Shown here: one piece after another, positions 23,152 through 36,442 of the stretch
Layout of the letters: the number at the start of each line of letters is the position of its first letter
Position numbering within the stretch: the first letter of the stretch is position 1
From: Ricinus communis
Lineage: Eukaryota > Streptophyta > Magnoliopsida > Malpighiales > Euphorbiaceae
NCBI RefSeq assembly: GCF_019578655.1
Contig: NC_063259.1
Span: forward strand, 24,663,277 to 24,727,276
Direction of reading: 5' to 3'
Length of the DNA stretch: 64,000 nt
Position numbers and translations under genes: made by a program
The notes under the pieces: generated by a model
Told to the model about the DNA's origin: nothing
Database searches by the model: none
The model's input: only the letters and a program-made list of their open reading frames with translations

Positions 23152-26100
23152 TTCCCCCATATTTTTTCTTGGCTGTCAAGTGATGTTATTCAAACTGCTG
23201 CAAATGGCTGCATTGGCGTTGCAGAATGCTGGTGTCTCTTCTGTTTAGCCAGGTTAGTTGTAAGAGAAAACCCAGAAACATGTTCCCAGCGGTGGATTAC
23301 ACAAGCTTGCTTATAGTAACTGCTGTTCTTTTGATAACATGCAGAGTACTGCTCTAGTCGTCCTCAACCTTGAGATGCGGAACATTTTTGTTTGTTGTGC
23401 TGTAGGTCCTCAATTTTTTTTTTTTTTTAAACAGGAGCTGTTTCTATTTTCACTATAGCAATTGTTTGGTATAAGGACATGTATGCCATGCAAACAGCAC
23501 ACAAGATTGATCATTTTGTTGACTACACTTGAATTACCATAATAACAAAATGAAATCTCTGTTCCACGAGATGTCGGTTATGTTTATTGTCCTTTCTGGC
23601 GCATGCATGTATTGACTGCTATTGCAGGGCTAGTGCATGCTTTAGTTCATGAACTCTTTCTGGTAGATGTAGGGTAGGAAAACAAAAAAAAGGTCGAGAG
23701 AATTAGCAGGCATGTGCTTATTTTGTCCTTCGCTTTTTGTTAATTGGGCTTGGCTGCAATTTGGAGCCGGAGACGACTTTAGTATCAAATTTATCAGTGG
23801 ACCAAAACTCATTGGTGGCTGAGAATTAGTACGCATTGAATTATAGGTTTGCTTCTTCAATCTATGTCTGTCTGTGCTTAGTGTAGTGGTCAACCTATGT
23901 GTTGCAGGCTGCAGTAGCTTTATTTATTAGTTGAATTTCTCACATCTATTTCTCCTCCATGTGATGAAGATATTTACGATATTTCACACTTGGCAATAGT
24001 TGGTTTGGTTGATAAAAAATGCATGCATAATCGCATATGAACTTGAGCCTTACAAACTACAATGGGAGACCATAGTAGATGACAAATTTGGCCCGTGAAA
24101 TGGATACATCCTTGAAATCTTTTTTTTTTTTTGTCATCTTCGTCACTGTCCCCATCATCTTCTTAATGCAGGTAGTTGGAATTTGACTAATCATTTCTGT
24201 GACTCTGAACCAACTACCAAGCTTAGGAACTCCTTTTATATGCTATGGAAGATCTCATGTGATTATAATAATATACATGCATCAAGCAGGTAGTACTAAT
24301 ATAGAAGATGGCAATAACATAATAGTAATAATAATTTTAAGGTCCCATGTGCCATAACCTATCTGAGAGGGCAGTTAATAAAGATCATGGCTTTGCTGTT
24401 TATCTCTTGGGTCCCTCCAAAACTTAATTTGGACCCACTACATTAACTATCAAAAATGGTCCTGGTCATCCTGTAGTTTGACATTGGACCCCATAGCCAG
24501 CTGGGAAAAGGCCCATAAAATCCAAAATTCATGGGTGTTTTTTTTGTCATCTGTACTAATCTCTCAATTATAGAAGTTACTCCTCAACTGACCCAACTCA
24601 AACTCACTAATTAAAGTGTTTGGTGGCTATCTAAATTATCATCAACTTATCATGTGCAAATTAGATGTGGGTTTGATTCTAATGACCTGGCAACTCAATT
24701 CCATGGCTTTTTCTTGCTAAAAAATCTTTTTCATCACCGATGCATTTGGGTCTTTTAGGTTCACTTTTGTATCATATTTGATATATTTCAGAAGTAGTGT
24801 GTCATAAAGTAAGTGATAATGGCAATGGCAAGTATGATATGATGTGCTGTAGTTTTCCCTCATAACCAATATCTCTTATCAGTAAAACAGGCAACCCTTA
24901 TGTTGCTACTTCTTGCCTGGATTACCTACCTAGTTTAAAGAACCTATATGAAAGTAACAAGAGCCAATTATGTTATAAAATTAGAAAAAGTATTGCATCT
25001 GCCCCTGCTATTCAAGCTTCTTAATGATCACTTAACCCTAATAAATAAATGTTTCGAAAAATGTAATTTGGAGCCATGTTTTCCCTTTCACTGGCAAGAT
25101 ACTAAAAAGCTAAATACCTGAAAATACATATTATCAGTATTGGAAAAGAAAAAGAAAGAAAACCTGTAACAATATAATAAGAAAGAAAGAAAGAAAGAAC
25201 TAGGAAATATGTATGATATATTCTCAACTGAGGTGTTACTTTTCTTACAGCACAAGTTCAGATCTGATAAAAATCATGAAAGTGTCTTGTCATTCATGCA
25301 TCTTTCATGCCTTCATTAACTGTTGAGTAAAGAGGAGATAAAAAGAGCAACATTATAGTGGTAACGAGGGGACCCTATTAATGTAAAGCCCTATAGTTCA
25401 GCTTGCCTCCAACATGCAAAATCCTACTTGTTTCATGTTTACTCAAAATCTAACATGCTTTTTGGGAACTATATATGAACCTGTTCTTTGTCTATCTCCT
25501 CCTCCTCCTCATCGTCATCATCAAGACTTTTCTTTTTTATTTCTTATAGAATTATGATCCCACCTTGTTGGGTTATAATTCTTCCCTCCTGATGTATTAG
25601 ACTTGTCAATGCACATATATGATTAAATGATTCTTGTGGGGATAAACTTATGATATATAGTAAGGCATAATGTGGCAATCAAGGGAAGAATGAGTAATGT
25701 TCCTTGAAACATGGGTTATAGTGATGGATATAAGTTTGTTGGTGTTGCCTAATAAAGTTCAAGCATGTCACATGTGATGATTTTTCACTTTATGCATTTT
25801 CCATCTTTTTCCCTAAATGTATTTTGTAATAACTGATTAAAAATTTATAAAATTTAAAAGGAAAACAATATTTATAATGCTCATAAAAAAATCATTTTAA
25901 TTAATTATTACTGAATTATTCATGTAATTATACCTCGTATTATTCATTCTCTCAATATATACTATCACATTTTCAATTTCAGAATGAAGAGTCTTAGAAC
26001 AAGAGACGATAACAAATAGATTTATTAAGAGATGAATGCCTCTTGATAATACCTAAATAAAAGTTGAAAACTATTTTCTTTAATCTAAGGTAAATGTTTT

Positions 26101-29100
26101 CCACAACATAATTATTAGAGCCATAAATGTAGATAATTTTTTGTGTAAAGGAAATAGCATTTTATGTTGTAAAAATGGATTCGCTCTTAATTAATCATAT
26201 ATTTATTCTTTTTTTCTTGTCTTTGTTCTATAAAAGCACCTGAATTTTAAAGTAAATATTTCTTTTAAATACATGAAACATCATTAGTTTCATATTTTAT
26301 ATTAAATTATAGCATAATTAATTTTTTGTCTCTCATTTTAAATCCATTAATTAGAAGTTAATTTGTCATTATAGAACCTATGTAAACAAATGCATGTATA
26401 TATAATTCATGTGATAAAATTACTATCAATGAATACTTATAACATCATGCATTATTTCATTAAATAATTACTATATATGTGCACTTTTTTGTAAATTATA
26501 AAAATAATTGAAACTCAAGCAGTAAGAGTATTTATTCTTAAAAAATAAAAATAACAATTTCAAGTTTCTACTTCCGTATTAGACATAAAAAAATAACTAA
26601 TCTTCTATTGGTGGACTCTTTTTTAAATATATAAAAAAGAAAGATTGGATTGAAATAAAGAATTTTGTGTATATGAATAGTGCCTGAATTTACAAATATG
26701 AGCCATCAATTAAAAGAAATCACTGTCGCAATTTGATTAAAATAAAAGATATATAAGACAAACATTTTGTAGATGAACAATATATGGTTTTGGTTGGCAC
26801 CTTTTTACATAAAATAAACTTTTGTTCCACAGCCATACATTCCACAATCTCCTTATCTTCTTCTCCTTCCTTTCTAACGAATCCTTCATCTCTGCCTTTC
26901 TCCTGTTATAATAATTTTGGGTTTCTTCTGAAATATAAAGAAGAAAAAAAAGAATTCCTCAATGCCCTTTTTATTTTCCAAGTGTCATAATCCCATTATA
27001 ATTTAAAAAAGAAAAGAAAAATCCAGATTAATATTATTATAATATAAATTAACTCAGACACCTTAATTGCCATGCATGTTCATTCCTGCCAACTCACATC
27101 ATATTAAGGGTTTTGAGCAGTTTAAGTTGCCAAATATATTTCATTCAATAATGATGCATATGGCTTAAAATAATTAAAACTCAGTACAGAATATTGGGTT
27201 TTAGTAGTTAATGTTAATTAATATCATACACTAATCACATCTTCTGAAGATAATTATGGGGTTAAAAACAGATCCTTAAGATAAACCATATACTAAAAAC
27301 AACACTCTGAGTTGATAAACCATATACTAAAGAATTAAGTGGTGAAAATAAATAGGGCCATATGCCTAGGCAAAAGCCTGGCCCTAACCTTGTTATTGAG
27401 TACCATAAATGGCTAAAATGCCATTCAGTAAAAAGATTTCACAAGTAAATCTTAAAGTAATAAGTAGGCATATGCATGAGGTAAGAATTATAATTTCTCA
27501 TGATTTTTTTGTTAGATATAATTACTATATTCTTGATCATCATTTTAGTGACTTGTTCCAATGATTGTGTAAAAATTTAGAGGTTAAATTCTTTTCTTCT
27601 TTAAACAAAAATCATTTGAAAATGATTACTTCAAAGCGGCTCTTAATGTTAAATAATAATATAAAGCAATAATGGCCTCCATGTTTGTAAGTAGTTTAAG
27701 TATCCATAATCATACCTCCATCATTAGCATTTTATATTATCTTATTGCTTTAGCTATTTAATTTAAAGCAAAGTAAAAATAATAATAAAAAGTTAAGGGT
27801 AAAATTAAAAGGGTTTGGACTGCAATTTTGACCATATAAATTTCAATAATTGGAAAATCACTCCAAGAAAGTTAAGAAGAAAAAATAATGTTTAGTGTTT
27901 AGTGTTAGATTTATAAATTTTTTCAAGAAATAAATATTGAGAATTCTTTTTCCTAATTCTTCACATTTTCACTACAAATGAAAATAGATCCTATTTTAAT
28001 GGGATAAAGAAAATAGTAATTAATTCTAATATGCATGATTATGTTGATATAACATAAAAATTGGAAAAAGAATTTAGGAAAATGAATTATTGAATCAATA
28101 ATTTGAATGACACATCAAAATGATTAGTTATTGGGCTTAAATCAATAGTTTTCTCTCTCTTTCTTCCAAATTATTTATAAAAAAAAAAGAGAAATTGAAA
28201 AGGAAATTCAACAAAGAAAGCTGACAGAGATTAGGTAAAATGGGAATTTTCCTTGTCACTAAGAAGCCTGACACTCTAATTTGAACCTTTCTTTTCTCTT
28301 CTCCAACAATATCTTTTTTTATATGTTCAACATTTGCAGAATATATATTATTTAATTTTTAAAACTTCATTTTATTAACTAAATTTTTAAAAATAAATCA
28401 AAATTATCCCCATAATGTTCCACTTGCACTTTGAAAGAATATACATAATGTATTTAAAGGGGCAGCTGTTGACCTTTTTATTGTAGTTTTCAATTTTAAA
28501 ATGTTGGGTTATTGTCAACATTTTGTGATCTTGTTTGAGTATAAAATCAACTAAAAATAATTGCCAATAAACCACATTTGCCTGTATTTCATGTCTACCC
28601 CAAAAAGGTCATTGCATTTGTTTATTGTGCATTGTCTTTTCTAGTGACTTGGTTATAAAGTAATTAAAAATGAAAACAAATGGCAAATTCTATATACTAA
28701 ATAATAAATTGACAAATAATCTTTCTAGATATGAACTTTTTAATAAATTTCAATTTCAATCGCCTGATGAGATGCTATAAAAGTATTGGTCTAATTGAGA
28801 TGTCTTAATACAAATTTTGATTGCTGAAACATATTTTTTATAAAACAAAAAAGAAAACAATACTCAATAAATTAGGTCATATGTTTGCCAATTTTGTGCA
28901 ACCTTTTAGTGGGTATGAATTTCTTAATCACCCCATTAGTGCAAATTGACAATTAATAAAGGGAAATCACAAGCAACTATTATTGATAAAGAAAACTCAC
29001 TTTCCCTTTTTTACTTTCTTCATGTTGCCACTCGTTCATGCATTATTTTTATTAGTCAATCAAGAAGTTAACTTGGTTGCACATTGCAGTGCATACTGGT

Positions 29101-29440
29101 TTTGTAAGTATTTGATTAAAAAACTGGATATACAACAAGAAGTCTACAACTGAATTTGTTTTGTCATAGAATCTGAACGTGAGAAGAATGGTGAAGAAGA
29201 AGGCAGGCGGAGAAGACTGAAAAAGAAAGAGGGCAAAAGATGAGACTGTGATAATGCAGGTGACAAGAATTGGAATTTTGCAGGCAAGTATGAAGAAGGA
29301 GCAGCAGGCAAAGGTAAAAAGATTGCATCTTTTTCACTGTTTTTCATTTCATAAACTCACACACACACTCTCTCCTGACAAAACCACATGTGAATGCAGA
29401 CAAATACAGACCCACCCACATACTCATCCCACATGGATTT
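23152..29440. other. Long AT-rich intergenic region
   Basis: The first few hundred bases are probably the 3'UTR of the HAD gene (to about 23,540). The remainder is about 6 kb of AT-rich DNA with poly(T) and GAAA microsatellites (for example about 25,180-25,198). I see no coding frame longer than chance, no tRNA and no intact transposon. A small inverted repeat (AGGGCCA...TGGCCCT) lies at about 27,354-27,385. Distal regulatory DNA for the cell-shape gene to the right is possible but not shown. Confidence 0.5.
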
Positions 29441-29472
29441 GTGAGATAGAGCCTTGAGGACATCTGCCCCAC

Positions 29473-29473
29473 C

Positions 29474-29515
<42 letters not shown>
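29473..29515 (+). repeat. (CT)n microsatellite near the LONGIFOLIA transcription start
   Basis: About 40 bases of almost pure CT, followed at once by AAATATATATA. On the opposite strand this is a GAGA tract, the kind of site bound by plant BBR/BPC factors. A core-promoter or leader location is inferred from its position upstream of the leader. Confidence 0.8.
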
Positions 29516-29516
<1 letters not shown>

Positions 29517-29519
29517 AAT

Positions 29520-30700
29520 ATATATAGTTATGGTGTTGCCGTGTCTTAAAAAAATATGTAAATGCCAGCTCTATGTGCTTTGATCAGATTATTAGTTTAA
29601 TATACATTTTGATCATATGACAAACCTTCCTATCACTTCCGGGCTGTCTTTCCATTTGTTATCTGAGGAAAAAGAAAAGAAACACACGACTTGAACATCT
29701 ATTTTTCTTGGATCTTGGGACAGATTCTTTTTACAGTATTATTGTTATTGACTGATTTTCTTATAGGTAACTGGAGTCTGGAGGTAATGTTTGCTGATAA
29801 CTGTGGGTACATTCTGTATATTCATTTTCTAATGAATAGCGTGTTGCTGGGTATTGGGTCCCTTCCTCAGTCTTTGCCTTTTCTTTTCTTTTTTCCTTCC
29901 ATTACAAACCAAAATTTTGGCCTTTGAGAACCCAATAAGACATTTTTCAGTTTCATGCACTGATTGATCGCTGCAGATTTCAGTTTCAGTTTCAGTTTCC
30001 CTTTGTGTTCCTTTTCCTTTGTTGTTTTCCTTGATTGTTGCTAAAGTTTGAGTTTTGAGGAATTCTTGGAAGATCCTAAAATGGGCAGTTTTGTTTCTGG
30101 AGGAGAGCTTGTATGATTGGGATTCTGATAGCTAAAGGACAAATTTTTGATATTTTTGGGTACTGTATTGATGGATGCTAATTGCTAAAGGTTTTTGTTT
30201 TGTTTTATTTTTTTCAATTTTTGAGCTGGAAACTAGCTGGAAACCAGTGGGTCTTTCGGAGAGATCTTTTAAAGTGGCCATTTTGATTTATTGACAAAGT
30301 CCTGTTTTTGGAAATGCGGTATTTGGAGTTTCGTGTGTAAGGAAAGTGCTTTATTCTGTTTTTGTTCTTGGAGTTTGTCCTTTAATTTATTTTAACGGTT
30401 TTGACAGGAAGAGGAAAAGGAAAAGTAAAGAAATAAGGAGATGATAGAGTTCAATGTTAGCACTTGACTTGCAGTAAATTGAAGCAAGGACTGCGAAGTT
30501 GCCTGAAATCACTATTTCATAATTGGGTTGCAAAAGAATTGCTTAGACATCTTATAGATTGTGGTTTCAACAATTTGGATCTTAAAACTGGCTATGCCCT
30601 TAGTTTTAGCTTATGAAAGTAGAGCTTGAAAGGTTGTGATTCTCTGGTTTTGGATAAAGGGTTATGAAAGTGGACGTATTCAATTGAATTGGTTAAAGAT
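29520..30700 (+). other. Long 5' leader of the LONGIFOLIA-like gene
   Basis: Sequence of transcript-like composition, with a short TTTCAG repeat at about 29,975-29,995. Several upstream ATGs with early stops lie close to the start codon: about 30,440 (MIEFNVST then stop), an overlapping one at about 30,453 (MLALDLQ then stop), and about 30,664 (MKVDVFN then stop). Leader introns may exist but could not be fixed. Confidence 0.5.
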
Positions 30701-33700
30701 ATGGCAGCAAAACTCTTACATTCTTTAGCAGATGATAATTCAGATTTACAGAAGCAAATCGGATGCATGACAGGGATTTTTCAGCTTTTTGATCGCCACC
30801 ATGCCCTCACTGGTAGGCGTCTCAGCCACAGGAGGCTTCCTCCTCCAGGTGATTTTTTTTTTTAAATTTTCTAACTGGGTATTGCTTAGCTTTGAACTCA
30901 TTGCATCACTCCGTTAAGATCCATAGCTTGTCTTATTCCTGATGAATTGTATATGCCCAAAACTGATATATTTTCTTCTATTTATTCAGTTGTTAAAAAG
31001 TACTATCAATGGCTTTTTATGGCATCAGAAATATTAAGATGCAAGCATCAGAACGGGCTTTACTTCTGAAGAAAACTTTCTGCATTGTCAGTTTCTGTAA
31101 TTTTTTTGATGCTGATGGGCAATGTCGCAGTAATGTACATTAGTTGTGAATCATGTGTTTATGGCGTGTATGTGATTTCATAAAGATGCATTTATAAGCA
31201 TGTGCATGTAGATTCTTGAGGCATGGCTACTGCTCCAGTTTTAACTGTATTTTTTCATGCATTGATAATTTTAAGTACATTTATTGCAGTAATTCATTTT
31301 ATTGTTGATGATTTTGTTGATTAATTAATTGAATTTCTTTATCTAGCTGGAGCTATCTATTTAATTGTTTAATTAAGTCAAATCATTTATCCTTCGGTTG
31401 TTTTTCTTCTTTTACTGATTTGTGAGCTCAAACTGTTTGTGGTTATTGGATTCTAATGCTTCTGTAATAGTGCAGGTGATCTCCACTTGAGCAATGGCAG
31501 CTCAGAAAGGGAATCTTTTAATGGCTACCATCGGCCTGCAGCAACTGTAAGCACATTTTATTCTGAGTTCCTTCACCTTCTTTCCTTACAAAGTTCTCGA
31601 ATGTAATTTAATAGACATGCTCAATAGTTGAGACGGGACTTAGTTGTGTAGGCATTTTTCTTCCTCGAAACTACCTTACTATTAATTATTGACAATCTGA
31701 TTGATTTTTTTGAGTATAATTATCATTCTGAAAATGCCTATATCTTTTTACCTAAAAAAGTCGTTCTCAGGTTAATTCCTCATATGTGCCGGCAGATTGT
31801 TGTATATGTATCTAGACTTATTTATATGCTATCTAGAGTTATTATGGATTTGTAATTGTTGTGTATATCTAAGTTAATTTAATCATCACAGGACATGAAT
31901 TTAAGCAGGAACTTGAATGAGAGGCAGAGAAGTTCCACAGAATCAGCAAGACCATCTTTCTCATCCTCTTGTTCATCCATGTCGTCTCTAGATTATAACA
32001 AACCAGCTCAATCAGAAGCCTCTTCCTCTGACAGAATTATATTTCCTGAAACTCCATCAAGGGATGCTGTTCTAACTCAGCCAAGTACCTCTCCACATTT
32101 TGGACGACAATCCCTTGATCTCCGAGATGTTGTCAAGGGTTCCATGTATAGGGAAGCCACAGGACTATCTGTCAAAACTTCAAATAAAGAGGAAGCAATA
32201 GGCCATGGAATGAAGCATAAGGACTCTCCAAGGCCATTACAGCTCTCCAAATCTGTGGATGGATCTTATGGAAATGGGAAGAAGGGGAAACAAAATACTA
32301 ATACTCCTGTTGATCTCAAGGAATCCCTTAAAGTTCTAGCTAAACTTCGAGAGGCGCCGTGGTATTACAATGAAAGTAGAGAAAGGCCACAATCATCATA
32401 TGAATCAAAAGATGGATTTTCATATACATCTTGTAAAGATGTTCCTCGGTTTTCTTATGATGGGAGAGAGATGAATCGCTTGTCTTTTGAATCGCGAGAT
32501 ACCATCAAATCCACCCTAAAGCTAAAAGAGCTGCCTAGACTTTCACTAGACAGTAGAGTAGTTTCAATGCAGGGGTCTAACTCTGAACCAAAAGCAAGTA
32601 ATAATTCTAAAGATTTAAGATATGGTGCAAACTCAAACGAAAAAGTCTGTGATCTACAGCAACCATTGGGAACCCAGAAGCGGCCTTCTAATGTAGTAGC
32701 CAAATTGATGGGTTTAGAAGCATTGCCGGATTCGGCATCAACTAGTTCTAGTCAGTCAGGTTTAACCAGGAGCTTCCCTGTTGAACATAGTGATTCCTTC
32801 TCAATACCATTGAAACCAAATGATCTAAACAGGCCAGTCCGGATTCCCAAGTCACCAAGAAGCTTATCGAAAGAGCCAATTTCACCAAGGTGGAAAAATC
32901 CTGATCTGATCATGAAACCCATATCAAGGTTGCCAATTGAACCAGCACCATGGAAGCAGCTAGAAGGAAGTCGAGCTTCTCAGAAACCTGCAAAACTTTC
33001 AGCAAAAACATCAAACCCCTTTCCTACAGTTTACAGTGAGATCGAGAAAAGATTGAAGGATCTTGAATTCAATCAATCTGGAAAGGATCTTAGAGCTCTC
33101 AAACAAATCCTCGAAGCAATGCAGGCCAAGGGGCTCTTGGAGACTAGAAAAGAAGAAGGGTCAAACTTCGGATCCCAAAGGGATTGTGAACCGAGCTGTA
33201 CTACTAGTCCTGGTCAGAAGCCAAGGTTGTTAAGCCAACGCAACGAACAGACTAACTATGTTAGTGCTTCCTCTGCTAGGAGCTCTTCATTGAGGAGTTA
33301 TGAATCCCCCATTGTGATCATGAAACCAGCCAAACTGGTTGAGAAATCTAGCATTCATGCTTCCTCAGTAATTCCAATAGATGGTTTCTCTGATCTTCAA
33401 AAAACTCCAAGCCGTGGACATGCAGATTATAAAAATAGATCAGCAAATAGTCGAACAGCCAAGGATCAATTTCCTAGACTCAGTCATCGGGATTCTATTA
33501 ACTCCAATGATAAGAAAGGCAATGTAAGGAATAGATCAACTCAATCTTCTACAAGACCTCAGCAATTGCCAAAAGAAAGCACCACAAGCTCATTGAAAAG
33601 CTCAGGATCTGTGAGCCCAAGGCTGCAGCAGAAGAAGCTTGAGTTAGAGAAACGATCTCGTCCACCTACCCCTCCATCTGATTCAAACAAGCCTAGAAGG

Positions 33701-35622
33701 CAATCTAACAAGATGTTAAACGAATTAGGTTCTCCTGGTGGGAAGAATAGACCAAAATCTCACAAATTGCCAACAAGTGATGACCAACTAAGCCAGATAA
33801 GTAATGAATCAAGAACTTCAAGTCACCAAGGTGATGACATATCTCTTCAGTCAGACAACACTGTTGTCTTTGACTTAAAGACAGATATGGAAGTCACCAG
33901 TACTGAACAGCCTAATGAGCTCAATATTGACCACAGTCCATCCTCAAACGCTGTCAGTCATGTGGTTTCTGGCTCAGAGCAGAATGTAAGTGAATTTAAC
34001 TTCTTTGGCGCCTCTGCTGCGCTGATCATATAGTAATAATGTCACTATTTTGGTTCTCTTATTTCAGAATCCAACTCCAAGATTGGAAGAAGATGGAACG
34101 TTGGCAGACTTTGCTGTTGATACCCCAGAGCATCCCAGTCCCATCTCTGTTCTTGATGCTTCAGTGTATAGAGATGATGCGCTGTCTCCAGTAAAGCAGA
34201 TACCAAATCTGCCTAAAGGTAAAGGTCCTCTGTCTAGAAAACTTCCAATTAAATGTGGAAAGTTTGAGCTTTTGATGATTGAATATCAAATAAATGCAAT
34301 TACAGCATTCTAAAAATGCTGAGATATGACAAGTTATGGATTATCCACAATCGCATGAGAACGGGCTTAGAATTCTTTGTTGTTGCAACCAAGAAATCCA
34401 GTTTAACTACATATTCAATTCAGCTGCTAGAATGAAAATACTTACTGGTGGGAATAGTACTTTTACGTTGAAGTCTAGAAGATATTATAAATTGTATTCT
34501 TGCTTACAATTGTGCATTTCCCTAGAAAGTTCGCGTTTGGCTTTTGTACTTTCCATTTGCAATTAGCTCCTGACTTCAATCCATGTTGCGTGTCACTCTG
34601 CAACAGGAATATCTCCCCATTATCTGGCCTGTGAATTAGTTGCAACTAGGAAGTTTTTTGTCAATCAAGATTCCTCATCATAGTTTAGTTGTATCCACAT
34701 GTTTGGCCAAACCTTTTTTTTTATGGATAAACAGAAAAGTTCCACCTTCACTGTTTTTTGTATCATCTCCTAAATCTCATATGAATATTCTCATTTAACA
34801 GGTGATAGTGCTGAAGCTTCCAAGGACCAGTGGGACCCTGCAGATAACTTCTTATCTGACAGTGTGGGCTCTGTTCTTACCTCAGAGATCAGTCGTAAGA
34901 AATTACAGAACGTCGAGAATTTGGTAAAGAAACTTAGACGGCTAAACTCTACTCACGATGAAGCCAGCACAGATTACATTGCATCACTTTGTGAGAACAC
35001 AAATCCAGACCACAGATACATTTCCGAGATCTTGTTAGCTTCAGGCCTTCTACTCCGAGACCTTGGCTCTGGCATGACAACATTTCAGCTCCACTCATCA
35101 GGTCACCCCATTAACCCTGAATTATTCTTTGTACTGGAGCAAACCAAGGCCAGCACTTTAGCTTCAAAAGAAGAGTGCAACCCTGGGAAGACGTATCATT
35201 CAAAGCCGAACCCAGAAAGGTTTCACCGGAAGCTCATATTTGATGCTGTTAACGAGATGATTGTTAAGAAGCTAGCATTAGAGGAGCAATCCCCTGAGCC
35301 ATGGTTGAAATCTGATAACCTGGCAAAGAAGACTCTCAGTGCTCAAAAGCTTCTAAAAGAGTTATGCTCAGAGATTGAACAGCTTCAAGACAAGAAATCA
35401 GAATGCAGCCTAGAGGATGAGGAGGATGATCTAAAAGGAGTACTGTGGGATGATGTGATGCGTCGGTCGGAGAGTTGGACAGATTTTCACAGTGAACTCT
35501 CTGGCGTAGTATTAGATGTCGAGCGATCAATCTTTAAAGATTTAGTTGACGAAATTGTTATTGGTGAGGCAGCTGGTTCGCGCATCAAACCAGGTAGACG
35601 AAGGCAGCTGTTCGCAAAGTAG
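30701..35622 (+). CDS. LNG: LONGIFOLIA / TON1-recruiting-motif (TRM) family protein
   Basis: Five coding exons, all junctions in phase: 30701-30848, 31476-31546, 31892-33985, 34068-34218, 34802-35622; total 1,094 aa. The family controls polar elongation of leaf cells, and its members bind microtubules and recruit TON1/PP2A complexes. Family marks in order: an N-terminal block with QKQIGCMTGIFQLFDRHH; the VVAKLMGLEALP motif (about 341-353); a KDLEFNQSGKDLRALKQIL segment; a Ser/Pro/basic-rich middle typical of microtubule binders; GHPINPELFFVLEQTK; KLIFDAVNEMI; and the C-terminal motif DVERSIFKDLVDEIV (about 1060-1074), the element reported to bind TON1. Arabidopsis LNG1/LNG2 are slightly shorter (about 900 aa). 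The ATG at 30701 gives the conserved MAAKLLHSLADDN start. No sign of damage. Confidence 0.94.
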
Positions 35623-35685
35623 CTAGCTTAATCTGCAAAACACCATGTTCTAATTCTTGATTTTATATCTTTCTTTCGTATTCTG

Positions 35686-35693
<8 letters not shown>

Positions 35694-35717
<24 letters not shown>
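35694..35717 (+). repeat. (TA)n microsatellite in the LONGIFOLIA 3' region
   Basis: About 24 bases of TA followed by a T run, 72 bases after the stop codon. Probably in or just beyond the 3'UTR. Confidence 0.85.
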
Positions 35718-36307
35718 TTTTTTTATATTAAAGAAAAATAAATCTGGAGTGTGTTGGATTGTAAAGAAATGAACTACTCAGATTTTTGACATTATACATT
35801 CATTTATAAGAATGATATATATATTCAAATCTTTCTTCTCAGGTTTGAGTTGAAATTTCTTTTATCGGTGGTATGTTGTGAAAAGACTTACAAATGTCCA
35901 AATCAGTGAAAGTTGAAAGACCATTTAGCACTCTCATTGCTAGAGATAGAGAGAGAAGAGTAAGCAATTATTGGGTCTTCAATGGAGCACCCAATAATAT
36001 CTTGTACTTGTACTGACACTTAATCTTAATCAAGTTGCTAAACATAGAAAGAAGCCATCCCCATCTGAAGATTATTCACTAAAGAATGAGTTCTTTCTGC
36101 CTTGAAGCATTCCTTCCATATCCAAGGACATCGCAAGGCACCTATTGAAGAGAAAAAGGGTCAATGGCATAGCAACCAGAAGCAAATGAAATTACCCTTT
36201 TCCAGCTGAAATAATCCATAATTTCATGTTAACCAAAAAAGGAAAACAACTCTGAAGTATATTCTCCCAGATTATAGGTGAATCAAGCCATACCTAAACA
36301 ACAAGTT
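35718..36307. other. Spacer between LONGIFOLIA-like gene and tRNA-Thr
   Basis: 3'UTR remainder and non-coding spacer. A CAA-rich stretch (AAACAACAAG) lies just before the tRNA, as is usual at plant tRNA transcription starts. No gene is seen. Confidence 0.5.
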
Positions 36308-36379
36308 GCCTCCGTAGCATAGTGGTAGTGCGTTCGCTTCGTAAGCGAAAGGTCGCGAGTTCGATCCTCGCCGGGGGCT
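36308..36379 (+). tRNA. tRNA-Thr (anticodon CGT)
   Basis: A 72-base cloverleaf. The acceptor stem GCCTCCG pairs with CGGGGGC; T is the discriminator base. The D arm is GCAT...GTGC. The anticodon stem TTCGC/GCGAA encloses the loop TTCGTAA, so the anticodon is CGT and it decodes ACG as threonine. The T arm is GCGAG/CTCGC around TTCGATC. There is no intron and no encoded CCA. The internal B box GTTCGATCC is canonical. This is a eukaryotic nuclear-type gene, apparently functional. Confidence 0.95.
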
Positions 36380-36385
36380 TTTTTT
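36380..36385 (+). terminator. RNA polymerase III T-run terminator
   Basis: A run of T immediately follows the discriminator base of tRNA-Thr, with a second T-run about ten bases on. Confidence 0.85.
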
Positions 36386-36413
36386 CTTGATTTTTTTGCT
36401 CTGTAGTTTTTGT

Positions 36414-36442
36414 TGGGCCTAAAGCTGATGGCTTACTGGGCC
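36414..36442 (+). promoter_or_regulatory. Paired TGGGCC elements
   Basis: TGGGCC occurs at 36414-36419 and 36437-36442. Such site II/TCP-type elements mark promoters of plant growth and housekeeping genes, but no gene start is visible nearby, so a function is uncertain. Confidence 0.3.

Noticed and set aside
27354..27385. Small inverted repeat that could be read as a microRNA hairpin
   Set aside because: Only about seven paired bases plus an inner GCC/GGC; too short for a plant microRNA precursor, and no known mature sequence fits.
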